From Epiperipatus broadwayi (lineage: Eukaryota; Onychophora; Udeonychophora; Euonychophora; Peripatidae): 64,000 bases of DNA. The position numbers were made by a program, and so were the translations under genes. The stretch spans positions 186,001-250,000 of the forward strand of contig JAQFVV010000555.1 in assembly GCA_028023455.1 (NCBI GenBank). The letters run 5' to 3'. Below, piece by piece: positions 1-18,569 of this stretch. Positions within the stretch are counted from its first letter, which is position 1; the number at the start of each line of letters is the position of its first letter. The notes beneath the pieces were generated by a model. The model was not told where the DNA came from, searched no databases, and saw nothing but the letters and a program-made list of their open reading frames with translations.

Positions 1-55
1 TTTTTATCTAGACAAATTTATTTACTTTTCATAAATCCATTTGTAATGTTAACTT

Positions 56-1638
<1,583 letters not shown>

Positions 1639-1782
1639 CTCCACGTATTAGAGATATGTGTTGGCAACCATAAGGACAGTCATGTACTTCAACTCTTGAT
1701 AAGTCAATATGGTGATCTGTACAAGCATCGGACATCTTTTTCTCTTCATTCCATTCACAAATATAGCATTTAGCAGTAAATC
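1639..1782 (-). CDS. Internal exon of a Ly6/uPAR (three-finger) domain protein
   Basis: On the minus strand a 144-bp segment is bounded by a splice acceptor (pyrimidine-rich, ending TTTTAG at 1783-1788) and a donor (GAG|GTAGGA, intron starting at 1638). It is open throughout and begins and ends in phase 1, so it is a symmetrical exon. The peptide has a CYICEW motif, then DAC and a DCPYGCQ stretch. That is the start and middle of the cysteine pattern of Ly6/uPAR or quiver/sleepless-type three-finger domains, which are small, disulfide-rich, secreted or GPI-anchored proteins. The signal-peptide exon would lie at higher coordinates and the C-terminal cysteine/GPI exon at lower ones; neither was found, so they may be outside the window or hidden in large introns. 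Exon status rests on splice sites, phase and cysteine spacing. The family call is good but not certain, and another small cysteine-rich secreted protein is possible. Confidence 0.65.
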
Positions 1783-2884
1783 CTAAAATGAAATTATTAC
1801 ATTCAATAAATATAAACTTCATGTACTTAAAAATAGTTAAAAATAAATATTCACACACATACATATACATAAATATCTCATCCAATCTTTGAAATTAGCC
1901 TAAAGAATATCATCAAATTGTTGTCAAGGCAACACTTAGATAATAGGTGGAAATCTGAAACATACTAAATGAAAATCCACTTACGATCAAAGTCAATATC
2001 TTAAATAGACCTCTAGTGACAGCAAGTGACTTAAAACAAATCTAGATAAAAACTGCCGAGACATTTTAAATATATTTCATTTGGCAAGACAGAAAAAAAA
2101 ATGTTTGAAGGTTGTTAATCATTTTTTCAATCTTTCAAACAAACTAATATCTAAAGCTTTAAATATAATAAAACATAAATGCAGATTGCTACTTGGTTAT
2201 CATACAAAAATCTCATAACTCCAACTAATTCTTAATCAACACAATATCAGCAAAAAAATTTCTATAGAAGTAAAAAACACATAACATCACAAGCAACTTT
2301 AATTACAACCAAACAGTCTATTAGCAGATTACTAAGTAATCATTTTTATGACTGGATTTATAAGAGTCATACTATAAAAGCTTAAGTTAATTATTACATA
2401 ATCAATGACAAACATAAGCATAATATGATAAAAATAAGCATCAATATTTTCACTGCAAATAAATCTAAAATTATTTCTCCATTCATTTCTATTTCATAAA
2501 TAATTTTATACAAATGTTAAAAATCGCTATAAAGTCTATCAAAACATTCTGAAATCATTATATCAATGCAGATCATCATCAATTCTTAGGGCTACCTGGT
2601 TCTTTGCATGTACTGATCACAAATTAACTGCTTATAAGATCTACAAAATAAAGTGAACTTTAAAAATACTTATTTCCTTAGTATCATATAAATAATTATA
2701 TAGAGAATTATGTAGATTTTTAAATAGCCATGTGTACACACATCCACACATACAAACAGCCTTAAACAACTTCTGGATTGCAAGGATACAGGTAATAGTT
2801 AAAAAATGTACAATACTCAATCTATTATAATACTAAATAACTTAGTCAAATATTATATTATAGAGTAAAAATAGTAATTAACTA
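1783..2884. other. AT-rich non-coding, probable intron
   Basis: No coding signal or repeat family was recognised. The stretch lies between the Ly6-like exon and a LINE fragment and is probably intronic to the minus-strand gene. Confidence 0.5.
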
Positions 2885-3735
2885 ACAAAAAAAATCATTT
2901 TCTGTATCCATACTAAAATTATCTATTCCATAATTACAATGAGAATTTGTTGGATCAGAAACCAGAATTATCTGCATTTGATATCTATTAGTAAGTTAAA
3001 TAACTAATCTTGCCACTCTGATATATCATCAATCCCCACAATATAGTTATTCCACTTTTATTTATAATGAATCCTATTTTACATATGCTTCTAATGTTTA
3101 TGTTTTTGTAGTTAGTAAAATTGCACTTTATAAATCAATTATCTTTTCACGTATACTTCTCTTTTCATCAGGTGCGATAATTTCCCATTTAATGAGATAC
3201 AGTTTTTTTTCGAATTAATGCAATCTTCCTACACTTGAAAGTGATATGTAGTTGGAAGTACCTAAATAAAATGTCATCAATAAATGCTTGCCTGATTCTG
3301 CAATAATAAAGATACATATAACCCTTGGACTTTGAATACCAACTGCTGTCTTGGCTAAACTCTTTACAGCCTCCTGGATAACAAAATATGATTTATTTCT
3401 GTCTGTCATGATTGTAAATATGTATTAAAAATTATTCCCACACACATTAATTCTATCTTCAACAAAAACTAACTAAATATAGTTAAGGGTAATCAGATAA
3501 TTGAGATGAAAGGCAATGTTTTTCCTTCATCTTAAAATTAAAAATAAAAAGCCAATAATCTTACTATCTATCTATTTCATGGTGCTGAGTAACTCATCCA
3601 AGTTTTTTTACTACAAGAATAACCACATAGTAATGCAAGCTACAATGACAAAATTACCATGTCTGGTTTTTTAAAGATCTCCAGGAGGAATTAAAAGGTA
3701 TTCTTTCAGTTAATCAGAAATTGCTTTCTGCAGCC
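2885..3735 (-). mobile_element. RTE-like LINE fragment, 5' end and endonuclease part (3'-truncated)
   Basis: Read on the minus strand, this matches the first ~0.85 kb of the long LINE at 14653. It starts with the same terminal GGCTGCAGAAAG, followed by the same 5' leader. At 3409 it has an ATG whose product begins MTDRNK, against MTDKNK in the long copy, and then the GTYN-like endonuclease start (here LGTSNY). Past 3215 the match continues in other frames through the CEVRR region and the GVGFIINKK and QVYAPT regions, but indels and stops break it. Homology fades at about 2885, before the GDFN motif. It is a dead copy. LINEs usually lose the 5' end; this one keeps the 5' end and lacks the reverse transcriptase, so it was probably cut by a later deletion or rearrangement. 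A (TA)n array starts 26 bp beyond its 5' end. Confidence 0.85.
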
Positions 3736-3757
3736 TTAATAAATTTTAATAATTAAA

Positions 3758-8775
<5,018 letters not shown>

Positions 8776-9032
8776 AATATAAATAATAGGGGGGGTAGTC
8801 TTTTTATCATTGAGGTTGTATCCTGTTGGATATTAGCTTAATGTAATTCTTTACTGCTTGTACTTCACTTTATTGTCTCATGAACTATTAATATTCTATT
8901 TATTTAATTTTATGAAACCAAACCATTTATTATTTCTTAATTAGTTAGAACTAATTTAATAATATACATAATCATAGGATATCTGTATTTTTGATTATAT
9001 GTATTTTAGCTGAGCATAATCATTTTATCTGA

Positions 9033-9040
9033 GCTAGTCT

Positions 9041-9080
<40 letters not shown>

Positions 9081-9100
9081 TATAGACTAGCATCACTAAC

Positions 9101-9143
<43 letters not shown>

Positions 9144-9152
9144 TTAGTGATG
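9033..9152. repeat. Double TA-array hairpin
   Basis: Two (TA)n tracts, each inside a perfect inverted repeat. GCTAGTCT (9033-9040) pairs with AGACTAGC (9084-9091), and CATCACTAACT (9091-9101) pairs with AGTTAGTGATG (9142-9152). The two hairpins share base 9091, giving two adjacent cruciform-capable units. Confidence 0.9.
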
Positions 9153-9159
9153 GTACAAT

Positions 9160-11414
9160 ATATAGTAAGTAACCAGATTGGTGTAAGTTACAGTATTTTT
9201 TTTTAAAAAATAAAGAAGTTTGTTGGTCTTGTTTATTTTTTATTTTACTTGATTTATGGATAATGGAGATTTTGTAGTATTAATATTAACGAGACAAGCA
9301 TGGCAACTATACTATTCAAACAACATTCTTATTTATTATTAACATTTAGCATCAATTTATATATCTGTTGTGATTAATTTTAGAGAACAATATAATTAGG
9401 TGAATAAATAAGTAGATTATGGAAATAGTTAAGTAAATCATAAAAGCTTACTTGAAGAGAATCAGTATTGTCATTATATATTACACATTTCTCTATCTGT
9501 TATTACAATCACTATAGCAAGATCTATTATAAAATAAAATGTTTTATGTTTCATATATATTGTTCATAAATTAGTTATATAAAAATATTATTAATAAACA
9601 TATGTAAAAATATTTATGTCTATTAAATGTATTAGAATTATAATAGGAATTATTTATTTTGATTTAAAATGAAAAAATAATATTGAACTTATATAGCAAA
9701 ATTTCATTTTCATTGTATCCATTTTTTTTAAACCTTCATTTCACTTATTAATTACAGGCAAAATTTATTGAACAGATTTCTCATCATCGAGTCATATTTA
9801 AGCTATATTCAACAGCTGTTGTGACAACAATAATGTCATCAAGAGTATCTTATAAATAGAAGAGAGACATTGTAATTTGAGCTCTTGTAATTTTGTCATT
9901 GCCTACAACAGATCTTTTAGATCTGCCTTTAAAAAATATTAAATTTTATTGTTTAAGTAATTAATTTATAAAACCATGAAAGAATACAAATTTTAACAAT
10001 CTGCTTAATTTATGGGATAGCTTGCTGATGAAAGTTCAGGGGAAACAACAAGAAAGTGAAAGAAAAAAAAAACTCATCAAAATAAATTGTATTGGAGATC
10101 AAGTATATAAAGATATTCTGTGGTTAAAAATATAGAATTGCATTTATTTATTTGTGATGGATATAAACCCCATTATGTGTCTATGATTTTCATATTTCAG
10201 ATCAAGGAATTTTACAAGGTTAATTAAGCCAACTTATATGGGATATGAGACAATTTAAATTTCACTTTCTTAATCTGGTGTTAGGGTAGCTTACAATCCA
10301 TTTCAAGCCTCCTCTTATATGACCACAGTAGTAGGATAAACCAAAGGAAGTCAAAAATTTGAGTGTGCTAGACAACAGAAACATAGTGAATGTATAACAT
10401 TAAACCCCAGTCATTTATGTTATTTTTCACATTTTATCAAGTGTTATAACAACAGCAAATGGATTAATTTTGAACACTAAGGAAATGGACAATGTGTTTG
10501 ATGATATTATTTATTCTGCAAAGGATTTAAAGCACTGAATACTGAAACAGATTGTTATCAATATTTGAAATGGTAAAAATCAATAAACTTTAGCAGTGTA
10601 ATCAAAGGATTAAATTAATTCTATAGTGACAATCAAAAACAGAAAACTGGGCAATCAAAAAAAAGGAAGAGTGATGATATAAAACTTTTCTTCACATAAA
10701 TTTATTCAATACCAATTGTAAGCTGAAGGAAATTTCTTTATTTTTTTAATTAACAGACAATGTATATTGGTTAGACAAATGTGCCATAGGACTAGGGTGC
10801 TATATTAATTGTCAGAGAGCATGATGCTGTAGCTCATTTGTACAAATAATGCCTAGAAAAATAACCTAACCAGAAGTGTCTAAATGGATCTTACAAAGGA
10901 AAGTCACATCTGATATGGAAATGACGTTGTTTGTGAATTACTAGATAATCTGGAAAAAGATGGAGGAGCGATCAGAATAGAATGTTTTTTAAGGGCATTG
11001 ATGTTTAAGTTGTGAACTTTAATTTGGAAGATTTGAACAAAATCAAAATTATCATGTTGTGTATATATATTTTTCTTTATACATTTGTAGAATTCTGCTC
11101 TTTTTATTTCAACACTTGCAAATTTCAGAGTGTTTGTTATTGGGAGAGTTCATCCCATAAAAAGTAATGTTGTGTGAGGGTGAATATTTATTAAGTTAGA
11201 AAAAGATTTTTTTTTCTTGTAAATAAAATTTAGGTTGATTTCCTCCATAGTGATTAGACATTTAATCATTAATATCATATAATATAGTTTTGAGATAAGA
11301 ATTTTTAATGCTCTTTCATATTAATTTGAAATCACTAGGACATAACAGAATTTACATTATTTGTTTATGTTTAACTTCTTGAATGAATGTATCTTTTCTC
11401 TTTTCTTTCAACAG
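9160..11414. other. AT-rich non-coding stretch, somewhat less AT-rich from 10.0 to 11.1 kb
   Basis: No gene was recognised. The 10.0-11.1 kb part has more mixed composition than its surroundings and short open stretches (for example 10.44-10.56 kb), but stops interrupt every frame and no motif is identifiable. It could be an old transposon or pseudogene. Confidence 0.45.
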
Positions 11415-11502
11415 TAAGAACTTGTACATAGGAGGAGGGTCCCAAAGAACATTTCTCCAGCAAAAATTGGACTATGGAGCTATTATACATATTGTGATAT
11501 AA
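11415..11502 (+). CDS. Candidate terminal coding exon of an unknown gene
   Basis: A strong pyrimidine tract ending TTTCAACAG (11406-11414) is followed by 28 open codons from 11416, beginning KNLYIGGGSQRTF, to a TAA at 11500. An AATAAA poly(A) signal lies at 11552. The order acceptor, short coding tail, stop and poly(A) signal is what a last exon looks like, and the local composition is less AT-rich than the flanks. The peptide is not recognised, and so short a frame can arise by chance. It is listed as a candidate only. Confidence 0.22.
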
Positions 11503-13924
<2,422 letters not shown>

Positions 13925-13968
<44 letters not shown>

Positions 13969-13978
13969 TATTTAGAAT

Positions 13979-14018
<40 letters not shown>

Positions 14019-14019
14019 A
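13925..14019. repeat. Two TA-array hairpins beside the LINE truncation
   Basis: TTCTAATATCTAA (13925-13937) and TTAGATATTTAGAA (13964-13977) flank a TA run. Immediately after, TTAACTATA (13978-13986) and TATAGTTAA (14011-14019) flank another. The first left arm lies inside the LINE 5' truncation point. Confidence 0.85.
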
Positions 14020-14060
14020 AAGAAAAGCAGAGTTTACATTTCATTTTAAAAACATAGGTA

Positions 14061-14560
14061 AATAATGTATATATATATAATTATTCAAAACAATACAATA
14101 ATTAATACAAAGTTGTAATTATAAACTTTATTAAACGCCCATTATTATATTAAGAGGTCCCTACCTTCGTATTTTTTTTTTTCAAACGCTTATTTCTAAG
14201 GTTACAGCCTTAGTAAATTATTACTTAATAATTAATACAGTAAAAAGACTTTAAAAACAAATATATACTATATTTTAATAAAAATGGAAAGCAACATTTG
14301 ATAAATAGACAGGCTGCTAATATAAAAATTAATGAATTGTCAGAAAATTGATGTATGACGTAATTCTTTTTGTATACACTTGTAACAGTTTTTTTTTTTT
14401 TTTTTTGTAACAGAATTTGAATCTAATTGATAGCAACTACTTAGATGTTCAAAGCACTTCTATTAAATTATAGTATATATATATATATATATATATATTT
14501 AAAATATTTTTTACTGGACTAATTATTGTATTGTTTTGAATAATTATACATATTTTATTA
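14061..14560. mobile_element. Candidate non-autonomous element with ~40-bp terminal inverted repeats
   Basis: Positions 14061-14104 and 14521-14560 are inverted copies sharing ATTATTCAAAACAATACAAT and its complement, enclosing about 415 bp with no coding. It sits between two oppositely oriented LINE copies. No clear target duplication was recognised because both flanks are TA-rich. It could be a MITE or part of a larger rearranged palindrome. Confidence 0.5.
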
Positions 14561-14580
14561 TAATTGGAATACAGACATTG

Positions 14581-14591
<11 letters not shown>

Positions 14592-14624
<33 letters not shown>

Positions 14625-14652
14625 CAATATATATATATATATATATATATAT
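14592..14652. repeat. Interrupted (TA)n array at the LINE 5' end
   Basis: Two TA runs separated by ATCA. TTGATTA before and TAATCAA between the runs are inverted. The array ends exactly where the LINE begins with GGCTGCAG. Confidence 0.92.
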
Positions 14653-14978
14653 GGCTGCAGAAAGGAGTTTGCTATTAACTGAAAGGAGACCCTTTGATTC
14701 CTCTTGGAGGCCTTAAAGGAACCGAGCAGGGCAAATTCCTAATGTACACTCTATACGTTCTTGTCGTTGCAGCTGTTATTACTATGTGATTATTCATATA
14801 GTATACAAACATGGATGGGATGCTCACCAACACGCATTAGCCAGCGTGGTAAGTTTATTGGCTTTTTACCTCTGAGTTTAAGATCAAGAAACACCATGGT
14901 CTTTCTTCTCAGTGCCTGATAAGGCAGAATGAATGTTTGTGTAAATGATAAATTTTTTTCCAATACATATATACAATT
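14653..14978 (+). other. LINE 5' untranslated leader
   Basis: This stretch runs from the element terminus to the first usable ATG. It is also present in the minus-strand fragment (3410-3735), including the GCTGCAGAAAG start and the GGCTTTTTA segment, so it belongs to the element. RTE elements commonly hold an internal promoter in this position, but no promoter motif is recognised here. Confidence 0.7.
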
Positions 14979-16097
14979 ATGACAGACAAAAATAAAGCAT
15001 GGCCCTTATTCCCAGGAGGCTGTAAAGTCACCAACCAAGGCAGCGGTTGGTGGCCAAAGGCGGAGGGTGCTAAGAATTCCCTGATTGAGGACCAAGGCTG
15101 CCATTTGATGACGACTTTTTATTTAGGTACTTACAACTACAGATCACTTTCAAGTGAAGGAAGATTGCAAGAATTAGAAGAAGAACTGTCTTATATTAAA
15201 TGGGACATTATTGGACTTTGTGAAGTTAGAAGAAAAGGAGAAGAAACAATTGATTTAAAAAGTGGACATATACTCTATTATAAAGGCACACATATTGGAA
15301 ATACAAGTGGAGTAGGATTCATTATAAATAAAAAGTGGAAGAACAATATTGTGGAGATTGATGGTGTATCAGACAGAGTGGCAAGATTAGTTCTACAACT
15401 TAATAGCAGATACCAAATGCAGATAATTCAGGTTTATGCCCCAACAAGTTCTCATAGTGATGAAGTAGTAGAAGATTTTTATATGGATGTACAAAAGGCT
15501 TTTGATCAGAGTAAACAACATTTTAAAATTGTTATGGGAGACTTTAATGCTAGAATTGGTAGACAAATGAAAGATGAAATTGCTGTAGGTAATTTTGGTT
15601 ATGGTAATAGAAATGAGAGAGGACATAGACTTGTGGAGTTTGCAGAAAAAGAAAAACTTTATATTATGAATTCATTTTTTGAGAAAAATGTTAAAAGGAA
15701 ATGGACATGGAAGCATCCAAATGAAGGTACAGCAGAATTGGATTATATTTTGACTAACAGAAAATACATATTTCAAGATTGTAATGTTCTTAATAAATTT
15801 AACACAGGAAGTGATCATCGATTAGTAAGGTGTAAGTTACGTGTTAATGTAAAACTAGAAAGACAAAAATTATTAAGAAAAACAATATTTACAGTTGATA
15901 TTCCTAATCTTCAGAAACATTCTAATGAATTTAAATTAGAACTTACAAATAGGTTTCAAGTGTTAAGAGATTTTGAACATGATACAGATTTGAATGAAAT
16001 TAATATGAAAATAACTGATACACTTTTAAAAACTGCTACAAACATAGCTGGTAGAAAAAAGCAGCAATTGACTAATAAAATTTCTACTGAGACTTGA
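14979..16097 (+). CDS. LINE APE-type endonuclease half (ends at a premature TGA)
   Basis: A 372-residue product. The apurinic/apyrimidinic-like endonuclease fold nicks target DNA to prime reverse transcription. All catalytic blocks are visible: GTYN (residues 50-53, Asn53), CEVRR with Glu82, QVYAPT (Tyr153), GDFN (187-190, Asp188 and Asn190), LDYIL (244-248) and SDH (288-290, His290). The start is the ATG at 14979 after the shared leader; the equivalent ATG is kept in the 2885-3735 fragment. A second possible start is the Met at residue 44, just before the GTYN block, so the N-terminal 43 residues may not be part of the domain. The frame stops at TGA 16095-16097 and reopens two codons later in the same frame as the RT, so this is one polyprotein cut by a nonsense mutation. 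Confidence 0.9.
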   Translation: MTDKNKAWPLFPGGCKVTNQGSGWWPKAEGAKNSLIEDQGCHLMTTFYLGTYNYRSLSSEGRLQELEEELSYIKWDIIGLCEVRRKGEETIDLKSGHILYYKGTHIGNTSGVGFIINKKWKNNIVEIDGVSDRVARLVLQLNSRYQMQIIQVYAPTSSHSDEVVEDFYMDVQKAFDQSKQHFKIVMGDFNARIGRQMKDEIAVGNFGYGNRNERGHRLVEFAEKEKLYIMNSFFEKNVKRKWTWKHPNEGTAELDYILTNRKYIFQDCNVLNKFNTGSDHRLVRCKLRVNVKLERQKLLRKTIFTVDIPNLQKHSNEFKLELTNRFQVLRDFEHDTDLNEINMKITDTLLKTATNIAGRKKQQLTNKISTET

Positions 16098-16103
16098 GAA
16101 TTT

Positions 16104-17936
16104 ATGAAGAAAAGAAGGAATATGAAGATATACAAAAATGATGTATTAAAAAGAATTGGATATCTCGAATTTTGTAAAATGATACGGAAAAGAGTTGAAA
16201 ATGATATAAGAAAGTATAACTGTGAAATAGCAAGGAAAGCTGTAGAAGAAAATAAAAGTCCCAAAAATGTTAAACAACATTTTGGTATTGGTAGGAAATT
16301 TATATCTGCAATAAGAAAAAAAGATGGAATTATTACTAAAAAGAGAGATGGCATCATGAAATTGGTAGCAGATTTTTATCAAGAATTATATAGTAATAAA
16401 GAACAAGTACCTCCTATATCTATTACATCTTCCGAATTGCCCAGCATTTTAAATGAAGAAGTGAGACATGCAATTAAGTGTATGAAGAAAGGAAAGGCTC
16501 CAGGAAATGATGGAATTATAATTGATATATTAAAAGAAGCAGGTGAAGAAATAGAAACAATTTTAGCAAAGTTATATACCAAATGTCTAAATGATAAAGA
16601 TGTACCGGAAGATTGGAAGAATGCAGTAATAATATTAATATTTAAAAAAGGTGATAAAGAAGATATTAGAAATTACAGACCTATCAGCCTTTTATCAGTT
16701 TTATATAAAATTTTTACGAAGATAATTACAACTCGTCTACAGAGAACTTTGGATTTCCACAAACCAAAAGAACAAGCTGGATTTAAAAGTGGTTTTAGTA
16801 CAATAGATCATATCCAGGTATTGACAGAAGTCATAGAAAGGATAAACGAATATGAGTTGTCATTATGTTTTGGATTTGTAGATTATGAAAAGGCATTCGA
16901 TTCTATACACATTTCTTCAGTGATTAGAGCATTGGATCATCAAGGTATAGATCCAGGATATTGTCATATTTTAAAGAATATTTATAAAAATGCAACAGCA
17001 ACAATTAGATTACATAATGATACTGGAAAAATCAACATTGAGAAAGGTGTAAGACAAGGTGACTCCATATCTCCAAAACTCTTTACAGCAGTGCTGCAAG
17101 AAGTATTTTGTGGATTAAAATGGGAAACTAAAGGAGTGAAAGTAAATGGAGAGTATTTAAGTCATTTAGATTTCGCAGATGATGTAGTTGTTTTTGCAAA
17201 TAATGCTTCAGAGCTGCAGGAAATGTTGCAGGAGTTAGCAGATGAAAGTAGAAAAGTAGGACTAAAGATAAATGTTAAAAAGACTAAAGTAATGTTTAAT
17301 CGATTTGCTCAAAATATGAAAATAAAGATTGATTATGAAGAATTAGAAGAAGTTAACAGTTACAAATACCTTGGTCAGATTATTAATACAGATGGAAACA
17401 TAATGGAGGAAATTAATCATAGAATTAAATTTGGTTGGAGTGCTTTTGGTAGAAATAACTTGATACTAAAAGAAAATATGCCTATGTGTTTGAAAAGGAT
17501 GGTTTTTAACAAATGTGTTTTACCAGTTCTTACTTATGGATCTGAGACTTGGACACTTAATAGAAGAGCAATACAGAGACTTCAGACCACTCAAAGGAGT
17601 ATGGAGAGATGTATGTTGGGAGTAACAAGAAGAGATCGAAAATGCAATGTATGGGTAAGACAACAAACAGGTGTTACTGACCTTATTGAAAAAATTAAAA
17701 GATTGAAATGGAGTTGGGCTGGACAAATTGCTAGAAGAGATGATAATAGATGGACAATTGAAATTTTAAACTGGATTCCAAGAGATTGTAAAAGACCCAG
17801 AAAGAGACCACATGTTAGATGGGTGGATGAAATAGGAAAATGTGCAGGGGTGTTGTGGAGAAAAGAAGCTAAAGATCGGAGAAGATGGATTAAACTTGGA
17901 GAGACCTTCATCCTGCAGTGGATTGATAATAGTTGA
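16104..17936 (+). CDS. LINE reverse transcriptase half
   Basis: A 610-residue segment in the same frame as the endonuclease upstream. Reverse transcriptase blocks, numbered from the Met at 16104: KAPGNDGI (131-138), NYRPISLL (190-197), motif A FVDYEKAFDS with catalytic Asp260, motif B GVRQGDSISPKLF (315-327) and motif C FADD with Asp349 and Asp350. The thumb region and a C-terminal WSWAGQIARRDDNRW segment follow, as in RTE-type elements. No core residue is missing. The Met at 16104 is probably an internal residue of the original polyprotein, because RTE elements normally have one ORF of about 1000 codons and the two halves total 985. Without suppression or readthrough of the TGA at 16095, RT would need separate initiation. 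The enzyme copies element RNA at a nicked chromosomal site. Confidence 0.92.
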   Translation: MKKRRNMKIYKNDVLKRIGYLEFCKMIRKRVENDIRKYNCEIARKAVEENKSPKNVKQHFGIGRKFISAIRKKDGIITKKRDGIMKLVADFYQELYSNKEQVPPISITSSELPSILNEEVRHAIKCMKKGKAPGNDGIIIDILKEAGEEIETILAKLYTKCLNDKDVPEDWKNAVIILIFKKGDKEDIRNYRPISLLSVLYKIFTKIITTRLQRTLDFHKPKEQAGFKSGFSTIDHIQVLTEVIERINEYELSLCFGFVDYEKAFDSIHISSVIRALDHQGIDPGYCHILKNIYKNATATIRLHNDTGKINIEKGVRQGDSISPKLFTAVLQEVFCGLKWETKGVKVNGEYLSHLDFADDVVVFANNASELQEMLQELADESRKVGLKINVKKTKVMFNRFAQNMKIKIDYEELEEVNSYKYLGQIINTDGNIMEEINHRIKFGWSAFGRNNLILKENMPMCLKRMVFNKCVLPVLTYGSETWTLNRRAIQRLQTTQRSMERCMLGVTRRDRKCNVWVRQQTGVTDLIEKIKRLKWSWAGQIARRDDNRWTIEILNWIPRDCKRPRKRPHVRWVDEIGKCAGVLWRKEAKDRRRWIKLGETFILQWIDNS

Positions 17937-17940
17937 TTAT

Positions 17941-17958
17941 GATGATGATGATGATGAT
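17941..17958 (+). repeat. (GAT)6 LINE tail
   Basis: Six GAT units begin 4 bp after the RT stop codon and mark the 3' end of the element. Degenerate GAT repeats end the 61.6-kb copy too, and TGATGAT ends the 12.6-kb copy. Confidence 0.9.
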
Positions 17959-18454
17959 ATATAGATGTGTGTGTGTGTTCAATTAAAGCTGATGAGGATA
18001 ACCATGTAATTGAAAGCGCTACAAAAAAATTTAAATTATAATATTGTATTTGCCGTTAATTTTTTTTTTTTTACATACATAATATTTTATAAGGGGTACT
18101 GTATTTACATTTATATATATATATAATAGGATTCACACAATGAAAAGGTCAGAGAGACTCATTATTTTTTTATTATTTAGGCTCTTGTCTGTTGATATAA
18201 ATTAATACAACCTGATGTTTTCAAATATTTAATATTTTTAGTATGTTCGAGATTTAACTTGAAGATTTAGAGAAAACGGTTTAAATATTACATATTTTTA
18301 TTTTTTCTTGTTTAATTATTTAGAGATGACATTTATAAATAAATAGAGATCAATTTTCATCAGGCCACATTTTTTACCATTATATATGCTATTTAAAATA
18401 TCAGGGGGTGTCTAAAATCTCTCCTTCGATTTTATATAGTATTATTGTCACTTA
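17959..18454. other. AT-rich non-coding stretch
   Basis: Short TG run after the LINE tail, then nothing recognised. Confidence 0.5.
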
Positions 18455-18469
18455 ACATATTTTTGGAGT

Positions 18470-18519
<50 letters not shown>

Positions 18520-18527
18520 ACTCCAAA

Positions 18528-18563
<36 letters not shown>
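18455..18563. repeat. TA-array hairpin with unique arms
   Basis: TTTTGGAGTTACATATAT (18461-18478) and its complement ATATATGTAACTCCAAAA (18511-18528) flank a TA run, and a second TA run follows. The unique part of each arm is about 15 bp. Confidence 0.9.

Positions 18564-18565
<2 letters not shown>

Positions 18566-18569
<4 letters not shown>

Larger units (their letters stand above)
14653..17958 (+). mobile_element. Near full-length RTE-like LINE
   Basis: A 3.3-kb non-LTR retrotransposon. The 5' terminus GGCTGCAGAAAG is shared with the fragment at 2885-3735, so it is probably the true end. The order is a 5' leader of ~330 bp, an APE-type endonuclease, a reverse transcriptase and a C-terminal region with the WSWAG..ARR..NRW pattern. 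Almost no 3' UTR follows: the stop at 17934 is 4 bp from a (GAT)6 tail. A single reading frame, ~3.3 kb length and a short-repeat tail in place of poly(A) are RTE-clade traits. One in-frame TGA (16095) splits the protein, and no frameshift was seen. Target duplications cannot be judged because both sides are TA-rich. Three further copies or fragments of this family lie in the window. Confidence 0.93.

Noticed and set aside
9758-9840. Acceptor-like TTAATTACAG followed by ~33 open codons
   Set aside because: A resemblance to a glutaredoxin-like N-terminus was considered, but the redox Cys motif is absent and the frame stops. Not enough for an exon.
17520-17911. Minus-strand frames of 68-106 codons across the LINE RT
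   Set aside because: Antisense shadows of the RT coding sequence. The same frames on the plus strand at 12685-13076 and on the minus strand at 62121-62459 mirror the other copies.
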